From JADHOX01 sp038120515 (GTDB lineage: Bacteria > Pseudomonadota > Alphaproteobacteria > Rickettsiales > JABIRX01): a DNA stretch of 64,000 nucleotides. The notes under the pieces were generated by a model, which did not search any database, was not told where the DNA came from, and saw nothing but the letters and a program-made list of their open reading frames with translations. The position numbers were made by a program, and so were the translations under genes. Every line of letters starts with the position of its first letter. Within the stretch, counting starts at the first letter, position 1. Shown here piece by piece: positions 33,938 to 43,131 of this stretch. The stretch spans positions 62,001-126,000 of the forward strand of contig JAYOLW010000001.1 of NCBI GenBank assembly GCA_038120515.1. Direction: 5' to 3'.

Positions 33938-35212
33938 TTATATTCTATCAATTAGCTTGTTACTGAAATCAATTAACTTTATTAAGTCTTTGTTTTTGAT
34001 ATTTAGAGGTGGCATTAAGTAAATTACATTACTAAATGGTCTAAGCCAAAAATTACTATCTTTTATTATCTCTCTTAAATTCGTAATTAGCTGCCAATTG
34101 CAATCATTAAGTTCAATTACTGCAACAGCTCCTAATATTCTGATCTCTTTAATTTTTTTGTTAGTATGTTCTAAATGTTCAGAAAACATTTCAGTAATGT
34201 TGGATATGTTGTTTTCGTAATCAATTTTTTCGAATAATTCTATTGAAGCTATTGCAGCAGCACATGCTGTTGGATTTGCCATAAATGTTGGACCATGCAT
34301 TAATGCGTTATCAAGAGAATCTGATAAAAAGCTATTATAGATCTTATCGTTAGTAATTGTTGCGCTTAAGGTAATTGTACCGCCAGTAAGTGCTTTTCCT
34401 AATATTAATATATCTGGTGTATGAGCTATATTATGAAATGCAAATTTTTTGCCTGTTCTATAGAAGCCTGTTGCGCACTCATCAAAGATTGTAATTATCT
34501 GTCTTTTTTTACATTCCCTTATAATAAATTCTAATGTATCAATACTATGGAATTTCATACCTCCTGCACATTGAATTAATGGTTCAATAATTAATCCTGC
34601 GATATCATTGATGTTGTGATCAAGTAATTCAATAAATCTAGATTTTTCTCTTTCTGTGTTAGGTATTGTTGTTGTGATTTGGTTTGGCATGAAGTCTTTA
34701 AATTTTTCATGCATTGAGCTTGAGTGAGTAGCAAGTGACATTGCACCAAAAGTATCACCATGGTATGAGTTCTCAAATGCAATAAATTTGGTTTTCTTAG
34801 ATTTTTTATTGTAATGATATTGTAGTGACATTTTAAGTGCTACTTCAACTGCAGTCGAGCCTGAGTCAGAAAAAAACACTCTTGATAGATTGTCAGTTTT
34901 TCTATTAACAAATTCAATCAGTTTGCTAGCAAGTTCATATGCTGGCTGATGAGCAAACCCTGCAAGCATAATGTGAGGGAATTTTTTTGTTTGTCTTCTA
35001 ATAGCTTTGGTAATATGAGGGTGGTTGTGACCATGAGCCGTTGACCACCAAGCACTGACACCATCTATCATTTTTCTACCATCATCTAAGTAAATGTTAG
35101 AGCCTTTAGTTTTCTTTACTTTAAGCTGCTCTGGCAGATTTTGCATTTGAGTATAAGGTAACCAAATATTATTGATGCCTTTTTCATACCAATTTTGATT
35201 TTTTGCTTTCAT
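33938..35212 (-). CDS. bioA: Adenosylmethionine-8-amino-7-oxononanoate aminotransferase
   Basis: BioA transfers an amino group from S-adenosylmethionine to make 7,8-diaminopelargonate in biotin synthesis. The PLP-fold protein has 424 residues. WLPYTQMQ at the start and DGVSAWWSTAHGHNHP are specific for BioA; FFSDSGSTAVEVALKM and a Lys in ILGKALTGG (the PLP-binding site) confirm the class. It is divergent from recJ, and no other bio genes lie in the window. Confidence 0.95.
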   Translation of the reverse strand: MKAKNQNWYEKGINNIWLPYTQMQNLPEQLKVKKTKGSNIYLDDGRKMIDGVSAWWSTAHGHNHPHITKAIRRQTKKFPHIMLAGFAHQPAYELASKLIEFVNRKTDNLSRVFFSDSGSTAVEVALKMSLQYHYNKKSKKTKFIAFENSYHGDTFGAMSLATHSSSMHEKFKDFMPNQITTTIPNTEREKSRFIELLDHNINDIAGLIIEPLIQCAGGMKFHSIDTLEFIIRECKKRQIITIFDECATGFYRTGKKFAFHNIAHTPDILILGKALTGGTITLSATITNDKIYNSFLSDSLDNALMHGPTFMANPTACAAAIASIELFEKIDYENNISNITEMFSEHLEHTNKKIKEIRILGAVAVIELNDCNWQLITNLREIIKDSNFWLRPFSNVIYLMPPLNIKNKDLIKLIDFSNKLIDRI

Positions 35213-35266
35213 TATAACATATATCTTGTATGCGATAATATATAGTAAAATTCTAAAAAGAAAAGT

Positions 35267-36976
35267 ATGGAATGGGTTGAAGCAATTGGTTGTAATGATG
35301 TATATAAAGCTGCCATTGATCTTGGTTACTCAGATATAGTTGCGAATTTGCTGTCAAAGAAAATTTCTGATGTAAATAAATTAGAAAATTATCTAGATCC
35401 TAAAATTAAAAATTTAATGCCTAATCCATCAACTATTAAAGATATGGATAAAGGTGCGAATTATCTTTTTGAGGCCATAAAACAAAAACGTAATATTGCT
35501 ATTTTTGGTGATTATGATGTTGATGGTGCATGCTCTTCTGCAATTTTAGCGCGGTATCTAAAATATTTTGATATTGATGCTAAAATTTATATTCCTGATC
35601 GGATTATGGAAGGTTATGGTCCAAATATCAATGCTTTAAGAGCATTAAAAGCAGAAGGTTATGATTTGATAATTACTGTTGATTGTGGAACTACAGCTTT
35701 TGATGCTCTTGAAGAGGCAAGTAAGGAAGGCCTTGATGTATTGGTTGTTGATCATCATCTGTCAGAAGCTAAAATTCCCGAGGCTATTGCAGTAATAAAT
35801 CCAAATAGGCAAGATGATGATTCAAGCCTTGGCTTTTTATGTGGAGCTGGTGTTTGTTTTATGTTGGTTGTTGCGGTAAATCAGTTATTTAAGTCCAGAT
35901 CTGAATCTTTGGGGCTTACATCAAAGCTTCCTAATATACTGATATTACTAGACTTGGTTGCGCTTGCGACTGTTTGTGATGTTGTGCCTTTAGTTGAGCT
36001 TAATAGAGCTTTTGTTAATTATGGTTTAAGATTAATGCAGCTAACCGAGAACCCTGGCTTGCGTGAGCTCTTCTCTGTTGCTAATATTGATGTTAATAAT
36101 AAGATAAAATCTTATCATCTTGGTTTCATGATTGGCCCTAGGATAAATGCTGGAGGTAGAGTTGGTAAATCAACTATTGCTGCTGAATTATTATCACAGA
36201 GTGAAAATGTTCATGATTTAAGTGTTAAACTTGATTACTTCAATAAAGAGCGACGAGCGATTGAGCAAATAGTTTTGGAAAAAGCATTTGAGCAAATAAA
36301 TCAGCAAAATCTATCTGAAAATAAGGTGATTATCGTTGCTAATGAAAATTGGCATCCTGGCGTAATTGGGATTGTTGCATCTAGAATTAAAGATAAATAC
36401 CAAAAGCCAACAGCCGTTATAGCTCTTGAAAATAACATTGGTAAAGCATCTGCACGATCAGTTGAAGGAATCAATCTTGGAGCATTTATACATAAAGCGA
36501 AATCTCAAGATCTTTTAATTGCTGGAGGTGGACATGCTATGGCAGCTGGTTTTACAATTGCAGAAGATAAAATTTCTGACTTTTCTAATTTTATGCAGAC
36601 AATTTCTGACCAATCAATTCATAATGCAGAATATGATTTAGAGCTCAAGCTTAGTGATGTTAATTTAAATCTTTATGATGAATTATCTATTTTGGAGCCA
36701 TATGGTAAAGACAATGAAGAGCCAATCTTTAAAATTGCTGATTTATCTGTTTCTAAGCATTTTTTCATGCAAGAAAAGCATTTGAAATTAATGATTGTTG
36801 ATAAAAATACTGGAGTTTTAGGCAATAAAGTTGAATCGATTTTGTGGAATTTTGATCAATTTGATATTTGGGATAAAATTCAAAATCAAAGTTTCTCGGT
36901 AATTTGCAAATTAGAAGAATCTATCTGGAATGGTAATCGTAACATTAGATTAAATATTCTTAAATTTTTATTTTAA
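35267..36976 (+). CDS. recJ: Single-stranded-DNA 5'-3' exonuclease RecJ
   Basis: RecJ degrades single-stranded DNA in recombination and mismatch repair. DYDVDG at 82-87, VDCGTTA and VDHHLS are the DHH phosphoesterase motifs, and GPRINAGGRVGKS is the linker. The DHHA1 motif reads SARSVEGINLGAFI with AGGGHAMAAGF. The 569-residue size is normal. A large hypothetical gene follows 18 bases later. Confidence 0.95.
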   Translation: MEWVEAIGCNDVYKAAIDLGYSDIVANLLSKKISDVNKLENYLDPKIKNLMPNPSTIKDMDKGANYLFEAIKQKRNIAIFGDYDVDGACSSAILARYLKYFDIDAKIYIPDRIMEGYGPNINALRALKAEGYDLIITVDCGTTAFDALEEASKEGLDVLVVDHHLSEAKIPEAIAVINPNRQDDDSSLGFLCGAGVCFMLVVAVNQLFKSRSESLGLTSKLPNILILLDLVALATVCDVVPLVELNRAFVNYGLRLMQLTENPGLRELFSVANIDVNNKIKSYHLGFMIGPRINAGGRVGKSTIAAELLSQSENVHDLSVKLDYFNKERRAIEQIVLEKAFEQINQQNLSENKVIIVANENWHPGVIGIVASRIKDKYQKPTAVIALENNIGKASARSVEGINLGAFIHKAKSQDLLIAGGGHAMAAGFTIAEDKISDFSNFMQTISDQSIHNAEYDLELKLSDVNLNLYDELSILEPYGKDNEEPIFKIADLSVSKHFFMQEKHLKLMIVDKNTGVLGNKVESILWNFDQFDIWDKIQNQSFSVICKLEESIWNGNRNIRLNILKFLF

Positions 36977-36994
36977 TTTATCTTAGAGGTAATT

Positions 36995-38137
36995 ATGAGA
37001 AGATTTTTTTCTCCGATTATGAGTGGGGCAGTTTTAAGGAAAGGTCCGGTTTCTATTAAAGCTGTCCAATTGTCACGATCTAGTTCCTCAATTTCTAGAA
37101 ATTTAGCGGAAAAATTTTTGCAAGATGGTAGATTAGATACATCTAACATAACAAAAGTTACCTTTTCTTATGATGCGGCAACAATTTTAAAAGCTAATAA
37201 ATGGGAATTATGTGATGATAGTATTAGTTATTTATCCAAAGTGATTGATAATTCTAAGGATGCCGCTGAAGTTTTACATTATAGGTTTTTAAAGCCTGAA
37301 CATCGAACTAGGTTGATTGAAAATTTGGCTCATAATCAAGATGTGGTTCTTACTATCTCAGGTGGGTTTGTGCCTGTTGATACCGCTGCTAAACTGCTTG
37401 ATGGTAAGTTTTTTACTAATACTAAATTTGGCAAAACATTAGCACAGAATGTTGTGAAGTTATCAAGCTCTGATATTGCTGAGATTTTAGCTCATGGTAA
37501 AATTAGTGACTTCAATCTACAATTAGAATTGCTCAACAGAATTGATAATCAAACTGATTTAGTTAAGGTTCTAATCAGAGGAGATATCCAAAAATCTCTA
37601 GCGGTTCCTTTGCTTGATCAGATTTCTTTTGATAATATAATTTTACTTCTTAATGAAACAGAAAATGCAAGTTTTGCATCTGAATTAGAACAGCTTGCAA
37701 ATTCAAAGCTTGAGCAAGCATTGAAAAATTATCAAAAGGGTGATTTTAAAAAAGATTTTAAAGATTTTATAGATGATCAAGTAAAAAATCATGTTCCGGT
37801 TTTTGAATTAAATTTACTTAAGGATAATTTGGATAAGGATGGACTTGTTTTTAGAGTGGGTGAGCTTACTGGTACGAATCCAAATTTTGACTCTAATAAA
37901 TTTCAAGAGTTTTGCTATAAATTTGAAGATTATGTTAGCTTTGAGAAGATCGCAAAATTATGTCATGCTTTAAATTTAAGTCCTGATGATTTAGCTGAGC
38001 TTTCCACAAAATATAATATTGGAGATAAGTTGGTAAGTTCTATTCGAGAGCTTTCTGGTGAAGTAAAAAATATAAGTGACCTTGATGCTGGATTATTAAA
38101 TAAATACTCCAGAAATATTGATGTTATAAGCCGATAA
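36995..38137 (+). CDS. Helical-repeat protein with ~28-residue units, 380 residues
   Basis: I do not recognise this protein. It shows a repeat of about 28 residues: IAEILAHGKI, 28 residues later LVKVLIRGDI, and earlier forms AAEVLHYRFL and VVLTISGGFV. The units read as helix, Gly turn, helix and should stack as a solenoid. The N-terminus (MRRFFSPIMSGAVLRKG) is basic and not a clear signal peptide. The next gene shares the ISGGxVxxD wording and a similar period, so the two are probably paralogues. It is likely a protein-binding scaffold. Confidence 0.65.
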   Translation: MRRFFSPIMSGAVLRKGPVSIKAVQLSRSSSSISRNLAEKFLQDGRLDTSNITKVTFSYDAATILKANKWELCDDSISYLSKVIDNSKDAAEVLHYRFLKPEHRTRLIENLAHNQDVVLTISGGFVPVDTAAKLLDGKFFTNTKFGKTLAQNVVKLSSSDIAEILAHGKISDFNLQLELLNRIDNQTDLVKVLIRGDIQKSLAVPLLDQISFDNIILLLNETENASFASELEQLANSKLEQALKNYQKGDFKKDFKDFIDDQVKNHVPVFELNLLKDNLDKDGLVFRVGELTGTNPNFDSNKFQEFCYKFEDYVSFEKIAKLCHALNLSPDDLAELSTKYNIGDKLVSSIRELSGEVKNISDLDAGLLNKYSRNIDVISR

Positions 38138-38196
38138 ATATATTGTTGTAATTTTAATATAAAAATGTAAATCGCAATTTAATAAAGGTGTTTAAT

Positions 38197-39579
38197 ATGA
38201 AATTTCCGGTTTTTTCTTTTGGTATAAGAACAATTATAAACTCTAAATTGAGCGGGTTTTTTGAACAAGGTCAAGCGGCAGAAATTTTGCGCAGAAGCAG
38301 TTTGTCTCTTTCTCAACAAAAACAACTATTCGCCAATATTTATTCTTTACCATATGCGATTCATGCCATTTCTGGAGGTAAGGTTGATCCAGACATATCT
38401 AAGAAAATTGCTGACAAAGTATCGGATACAAGATTAGTTTTAAAATGCTTTCAACAATATGGTACTTTTATGCCATATGATATTCAAAAAGCTCTTATTG
38501 ACGCTTTTGCAAAATCTAATGAGTCTGAGGCCGATAAATCAAATCATGCTTTTCAATTAACTCAATTGGTTGGTACTCAAGAATTATATCATAAATTAAT
38601 TCCATATATTCAAATTGGTCAGAAACATATTGATGAGATTAGCTCTGATGAAGCAACGTATTTTATTAGTCATTATGAGGGTGTTATTTCTACTCCGGTT
38701 CAAATTGATTTGCTTCAGAAAATAAATAATTCAGAAGATTATGCTATTGCTCTTGGTTCAGGTCGTCTAAGACCAGATCTAGCTGAAAAAATTTCGCGAA
38801 GAATATTTCATGCAAATTATGTATCAATTGCACTGGCTTCTGATCCTGCTTTTTCTGATGCTGTTTGGACTAATTTAATTAGAGGTTTTAAGGTTACTAA
38901 TTCTATTAAAGATAAGTTAAGTTGCGTTCAAGCTATTAAATCTAATGTCAATCTTTCTCCTGAGTTTAAAACTGCGATTTTAGAAGATTTATCTAATATT
39001 TTTAGTGCTGCGATATCTAGCTCTTCTAGTATTTTATCAGATGAAGATATTGAGTTATTAGCTAATACTTTGTTGGCAAATGAAGAGTTGCCATTAGCAA
39101 CAAGGAATCTTGTTCTTGAGTATAAAGATAATATCGCATTAGCATCTCAAATGAATGGTGTGGTTTTAAATATGGATCCAGTTGGTGTTTTCGGTGCTGC
39201 TGTTAATCAAAGGGTTGTTCAAAATTTGGCTAATGACAATCTAGTTGGGCTTCGTGCTAATATTACTTTAAATGAGAGGCCTAAATCTATTGATGATCTG
39301 CTTAAGTCTTTTGCAAGAAACGAAGTCTCATCAGAGAATTTTTTAAGCTATGGTATTCAAATGTTGTCTGAAACTTTGGAAACATTAAAAGGTAATGCTA
39401 ATTCTATTCATTTTCATTTTTCAACCTTAGTTTCGCTTGCTAAAGCTTTGGGAGAAAATCTTGAGGATAAAAGAGATCTGTTAAATATTTTGCATGATAG
39501 TCAAGTAGGTAGATTAATTGCACGACAGGTTGAAACTAGCGTTTTTGAATTAATTCCTCTTGAAGGTTTTAGTCGTTAA
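38197..39579 (+). CDS. Helical-repeat protein with ~27-residue units, 460 residues
   Basis: Not recognised. I take ATG 38197, nine bases after an AAAGG ribosome site, over GTG 38188. Repeated units such as AIHAISGGKVDPDISKKIAD, then LVLKCFQQYG, and YAIALGSGRLRPDLAEKI, then YVSIALAS recur at 26-27 residues. They form helix-turn-helix pairs with a Gly at the turn, as in the preceding gene. The second half is helical without obvious repeats. There is no signal peptide or membrane helix. Probably a paralogue of 36995-38137. Confidence 0.65.
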   Translation: MKFPVFSFGIRTIINSKLSGFFEQGQAAEILRRSSLSLSQQKQLFANIYSLPYAIHAISGGKVDPDISKKIADKVSDTRLVLKCFQQYGTFMPYDIQKALIDAFAKSNESEADKSNHAFQLTQLVGTQELYHKLIPYIQIGQKHIDEISSDEATYFISHYEGVISTPVQIDLLQKINNSEDYAIALGSGRLRPDLAEKISRRIFHANYVSIALASDPAFSDAVWTNLIRGFKVTNSIKDKLSCVQAIKSNVNLSPEFKTAILEDLSNIFSAAISSSSSILSDEDIELLANTLLANEELPLATRNLVLEYKDNIALASQMNGVVLNMDPVGVFGAAVNQRVVQNLANDNLVGLRANITLNERPKSIDDLLKSFARNEVSSENFLSYGIQMLSETLETLKGNANSIHFHFSTLVSLAKALGENLEDKRDLLNILHDSQVGRLIARQVETSVFELIPLEGFSR

Positions 39580-39634
39580 TAAATAAACTTCATTTTTGAA
39601 ATAAATCTAATATTTGTTAAGCTTTTAATGTTGT

Positions 39635-40366
39635 ATGCACAATTATAGAAAAGCTTTTACTATTATTGAAATGATTATTGTGGTTGGTATAATCGCATTA
39701 TTATTGTCAGCAGTTTTATATTCGAAAAATTTGTATCAAAATAATAGAGTCTTGCTGATTGTTGGTGAGTATCAAAAATACAAAGCAGCATTTCATGATT
39801 TTTACAAGATCTATAATGCTTTACCTGGTGATATCGATAACGCTTATGATTTTTTTGGTTCTGATTGTGGTCTAGATACAGATATATCGCTTTCTGGATG
39901 TAATGGTGATGGTAATGGTATAATTGAAAATTATGATGAAGCATTTATGGCGAATTTGCATTTATCTCTAGCAGCTTTAATTGACGGAGAATATACGGGA
40001 AAATCTAGTTCTGGTTCTTACCAAGATCATTTTGTTAAATCTAGTTATGAATCTGGTTTTTATGCGCCAATTATTTCAAGTTCAATAAGTGATGCTGAAT
40101 ATCGAGGCCGTTTTGACAAATTTCATTATACAGTGTTTGGAAAAATTGATAGTGATCAAATGCCATATGATCCAATTTTAACGTCTGAGCAAGCAAAAAG
40201 GCTTGATAGTAAAATTGATGATGGAGTGATGTGGAATGGTGTTGTCCAAATTAGATATTTTAACGCAAGTAGTTGTAATGGTAGTGATTTAGTTTTGGTT
40301 GGAAATTATGATTTAGCTAATACTAATATTATTTGTAATTTGTTATTTTATCTCGATATTAATTAA
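39635..40366 (+). CDS. Type IV prepilin-like protein 4 (calcium-loop family)
   Basis: A 243-residue prepilin. The leader MHNYRKA is cut before FTIIEMIIVVGIIALLLS, with Ala at -1 and Glu at +5. LPGDIDNAYDFFG lies at 63-75, the calcium-type loop CNGDGNGIIENYDE at 89-102, and LDSKIDDGVMWNGVVQI in the C-terminal part. It is followed by prepilin 5 after 17 bases, so the two are probably co-transcribed. Confidence 0.85.
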   Translation: MHNYRKAFTIIEMIIVVGIIALLLSAVLYSKNLYQNNRVLLIVGEYQKYKAAFHDFYKIYNALPGDIDNAYDFFGSDCGLDTDISLSGCNGDGNGIIENYDEAFMANLHLSLAALIDGEYTGKSSSGSYQDHFVKSSYESGFYAPIISSSISDAEYRGRFDKFHYTVFGKIDSDQMPYDPILTSEQAKRLDSKIDDGVMWNGVVQIRYFNASSCNGSDLVLVGNYDLANTNIICNLLFYLDIN

Positions 40367-40383
40367 AAAAATAAAATTGTTTT

Positions 40384-41037
40384 ATGAGAAAAGCATTTTC
40401 ATTACTTGAATTGTCCATTGCAGTTGGAGTTATTAGCATTCTTCTAAGTATGGTTATCATTTCAAGAGAATTTATCACTAATGCTAGACTTAAAAAACTA
40501 ATGTATGAAATTCATGATGTTGAAACGGCTATTAAGAGTTTTTACAATATCTATAATGGTTTGCCTGGTGACCTTGACAATGCCACCTCATTTTTTGATG
40601 ATGTCGTGAATGGTGATGGTGATGATAAAGTTGAAATGACGGATGAAGTTTATAATGCTATGATGCATCTTGGTGCTGCTGATTTGATAATTGGTGATTA
40701 TCAAGCAAATGAAGCTGATTATGCCTATCATGCTAAAGCTAAATCAGGAACTGTTATGAGACTTATTTATACGAGTAATTTAGAGGGGTTTTATATATCA
40801 AATGCTAATGTATTGCAATTAGGACAGGCGGATAATGCTGATAATGCTATTTTTACTCCTGAGGAAGCTGAATATCTAGATTATAAATTCGATGATTCTA
40901 GACCAAAGCTCGGAAGAGTTACTTATAGGAATTATGGAACTTCTACAGAACTCGCCTGTACGAATGAAACTGATTCTTATTATGTGGCCAGTAAAGAAGT
41001 TGGTTGTAATTTAGTATTTACGATAGATTTTCTTTAA
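40384..41037 (+). CDS. Type IV prepilin-like protein 5 (calcium-loop family)
   Basis: A 217-residue prepilin with the shortest leader of the set, MRKA, before FSLLELSIAVGVISILLS. LPGDLDNATSFF at 60-71 is followed by NGDGDDKVEMTDE, a clear calcium-type loop, and later LDYKFDDSRPKLGRV, where the family Gly is Ser. It is smaller than the others. The stop shares TTAA with the convergent pyrD gene. Confidence 0.85.
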   Translation: MRKAFSLLELSIAVGVISILLSMVIISREFITNARLKKLMYEIHDVETAIKSFYNIYNGLPGDLDNATSFFDDVVNGDGDDKVEMTDEVYNAMMHLGAADLIIGDYQANEADYAYHAKAKSGTVMRLIYTSNLEGFYISNANVLQLGQADNADNAIFTPEEAEYLDYKFDDSRPKLGRVTYRNYGTSTELACTNETDSYYVASKEVGCNLVFTIDFL

Positions 41038-42110
41038 CTATTTATTCCAGCACCTATTGCTTCACTAATATTTTTAAAACCATTCATTTTTAGTTTTTCA
41101 GCAAGATCGATATTGATTTTTTGCGCTAAACCAAAGCCTTGATATACTAGGCTGCTATAGATTTGAATTAGGCTTGCACCGTTTAAAATTCTATAATAGG
41201 CATCATCAGCTGATTCAATGCCTCCAACGCCAATTATTTTAATTTTACCATTTGTAGCTTTGTAAACATCAGCAAGAATCTTGTTTGCTAACGTTTTAAG
41301 CGGAGCACCACTTAAACCGCCAGTTTCATGTTTATGTTTGCTTATTAAGGAATCAGGTCTTGTGATTGTGGTGTTGCTAATTATTAACCCATCAATATTA
41401 TGCTTTAAGCTAATATCGCAAATATCTTGAAGTGATTCTTCTGTTTGGTCTGGGGCAATTTTATATAAAATTGGAGTTCTGGTATCGTGTTTTTTTTCGA
41501 GCTCAAGAGCTAAATTATTGATATTACTGATAAGATTTTCGAGGTTATGGCTTGATTGAATGTCGCGAAGGTTTGGTGTGTTAGGCGATGATATGTTAAT
41601 AGTTAAGTAATGAGCTTTGTTGTAAAATTGTTCAAGTAAGGTTAGATAATCAGCTAGGAAATCCTCTTGTAGTTTGTTTTTGCCAATATTAACTCCAATA
41701 GGGTAGCCAGATGGTAAGCTAGATTTACCATTCTCAAGATTTTTGGTAAATTGCTCCATGCCGACATTGTTAAAGCCAAATCTATTGATTACCGCTCTAT
41801 CTTCAGTCAATCGAAATAATCTAGGCTTATCATTACCAGATTGGGCTTTTGGTGTCACTGTTCCGCATTCAACAAAACCAAAATTGTAGTTATATAGTTT
41901 TGAAAAAACTTCAGCATTTTTATCGTAACCAGCAGCCAATCCAACAGGGTTTGTAAAATATAGACCAAAAAGATGATTTACTAGTATCTTCTCCGCAAAA
42001 TCTGGCCTTTGTGTTTTAGCTAAAGTTTTTAAGAATAAAATACTAATATCATGGGCTTTTTCGGCCGGCAACATGAATAAAAATGGCCTTAAAATTTTAT
42101 AGAAATTCAT
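41034..42110 (-). CDS. pyrD: Dihydroorotate dehydrogenase (quinone)
   Basis: PyrD oxidises dihydroorotate to orotate with a membrane quinone, in pyrimidine synthesis. The 358-residue class 2 enzyme has the N-terminal helices for membrane contact (residues 1-40), PVGLAAGYDKNAEV, FGFVECGTVTPKAQ, NRFGFNNVG and NISSPNTPNLR with the catalytic Ser. The C-terminal GVGGIESADDAY is the FMN phosphate site. It is divergent from the TPR-pilT-pyrB unit, which contains another pyrimidine gene. Confidence 0.95.
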   Translation of the reverse strand: MNFYKILRPFLFMLPAEKAHDISILFLKTLAKTQRPDFAEKILVNHLFGLYFTNPVGLAAGYDKNAEVFSKLYNYNFGFVECGTVTPKAQSGNDKPRLFRLTEDRAVINRFGFNNVGMEQFTKNLENGKSSLPSGYPIGVNIGKNKLQEDFLADYLTLLEQFYNKAHYLTINISSPNTPNLRDIQSSHNLENLISNINNLALELEKKHDTRTPILYKIAPDQTEESLQDICDISLKHNIDGLIISNTTITRPDSLISKHKHETGGLSGAPLKTLANKILADVYKATNGKIKIIGVGGIESADDAYYRILNGASLIQIYSSLVYQGFGLAQKINIDLAEKLKMNGFKNISEAIGAGINS

Positions 42111-42255
42111 GATTTAATTTACGTTGATCTTTTATTTAAAAAATATAATAAAAAATTAGTGTTAATTGAAAAATTATGCTAATTTAAAGTTTATATTGTT
42201 ATATCATTAATTAAATAAATCCAATATAAATACTTTTTAGTCTTTTAACTTTTAT

Positions 42256-43131
42256 ATGAGATATATTTTAAAAAACAAAATTCGCAACTTAACCATTTCG
42301 CTGTTCTTATTGTCTAACCCCTTGTTTGCTAAGGATCTTGTTGAGTTTTCGGTTTTTGAAAAAGTTTATCTTAATGAAAAACGTGAGGCTATACAAGCCC
42401 AAAAAACTAAAAATTATGAGTTAAATCGTTTTAATTATAAACGTACTGAGATTGAGCCAAAGAAATCTCAAAAAGAAGAATCTAAAAATTATAATTTCGA
42501 AATATCGGTTTCATCTAATAGTGAAGCTGAGATTAATAGATATAATCTTACTAATCAGGCATATACTTATCTTATTGATGGTGATTATGAGTCAGCAATT
42601 TTCTTTTATCAGAAATGTTTAGATGTTTTTGGTTCTGATCTTGATGTGTTAACAGCAATGGGTTCTGCCTATCAAAGGTTAGGAGATCTAGAAACTTCAA
42701 AAAAATATTACAGTGATGTTCTTAATATAGATCCTGCAAACGAGACAGCCTTAAATAATTACATTGTCTTGATTGGTGAAGATCATCCAGATGAAGGAAT
42801 CGATACATTAAGGAAAATTAATGAATTACATAATAACAAAATAATTTCAGCACAATTAGGCTATTTATACGCTCTTAAACAAGACTATTTTAAAGCAAAA
42901 GATGCTTTTGAGGAGGCATTTAAAGCTGATAATAATGATGTGAAACTTTCATATAACCTTGCTCTTAGCTATGATCTTACTGGCAATACCAGAAGTGCAT
43001 ATCTTTTATATCAACAGATTTTATATAATTCTAAATATAGAAACCATCAATTTATGATTCCAAGAGATTCTGTTCAAAAACGATATAAAGTCTTAGAGCA
43101 ATTGATGCAAGATAGTAATGAGGTAATATAA
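42256..43131 (+). CDS. Exported TPR protein upstream of pilT
   Basis: A 291-residue protein with an N-terminal signal (basic start, hydrophobic ISLFLLSNPLFA, likely cut before KDL near residue 26). Residues 95-260 are tandem TPR units (NQAYTYLIDGDYESAIFFYQ, AMGSAYQRLGDLETSKKYYS, LGYLYALKQDYFKAKDAFEE, LALSYDLTGNTRSAYLLY). It ends one base before the pilT ATG. Exported TPR proteins such as PilF/PilW assist pilus secretin assembly, and the position suggests a similar task. The rest of a pilus operon is absent here. Confidence 0.75.
   Translation: MRYILKNKIRNLTISLFLLSNPLFAKDLVEFSVFEKVYLNEKREAIQAQKTKNYELNRFNYKRTEIEPKKSQKEESKNYNFEISVSSNSEAEINRYNLTNQAYTYLIDGDYESAIFFYQKCLDVFGSDLDVLTAMGSAYQRLGDLETSKKYYSDVLNIDPANETALNNYIVLIGEDHPDEGIDTLRKINELHNNKIISAQLGYLYALKQDYFKAKDAFEEAFKADNNDVKLSYNLALSYDLTGNTRSAYLLYQQILYNSKYRNHQFMIPRDSVQKRYKVLEQLMQDSNEVI

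Noticed and set aside
42111..42255. Promoter elements in the 145-bp pyrD/TPR divergent gap
   Set aside because: TATAAT occurs at 42144-42149, but the nearest -35-like word TTGATC is only 14 bases away. In such AT-rich sequence this is not convincing.
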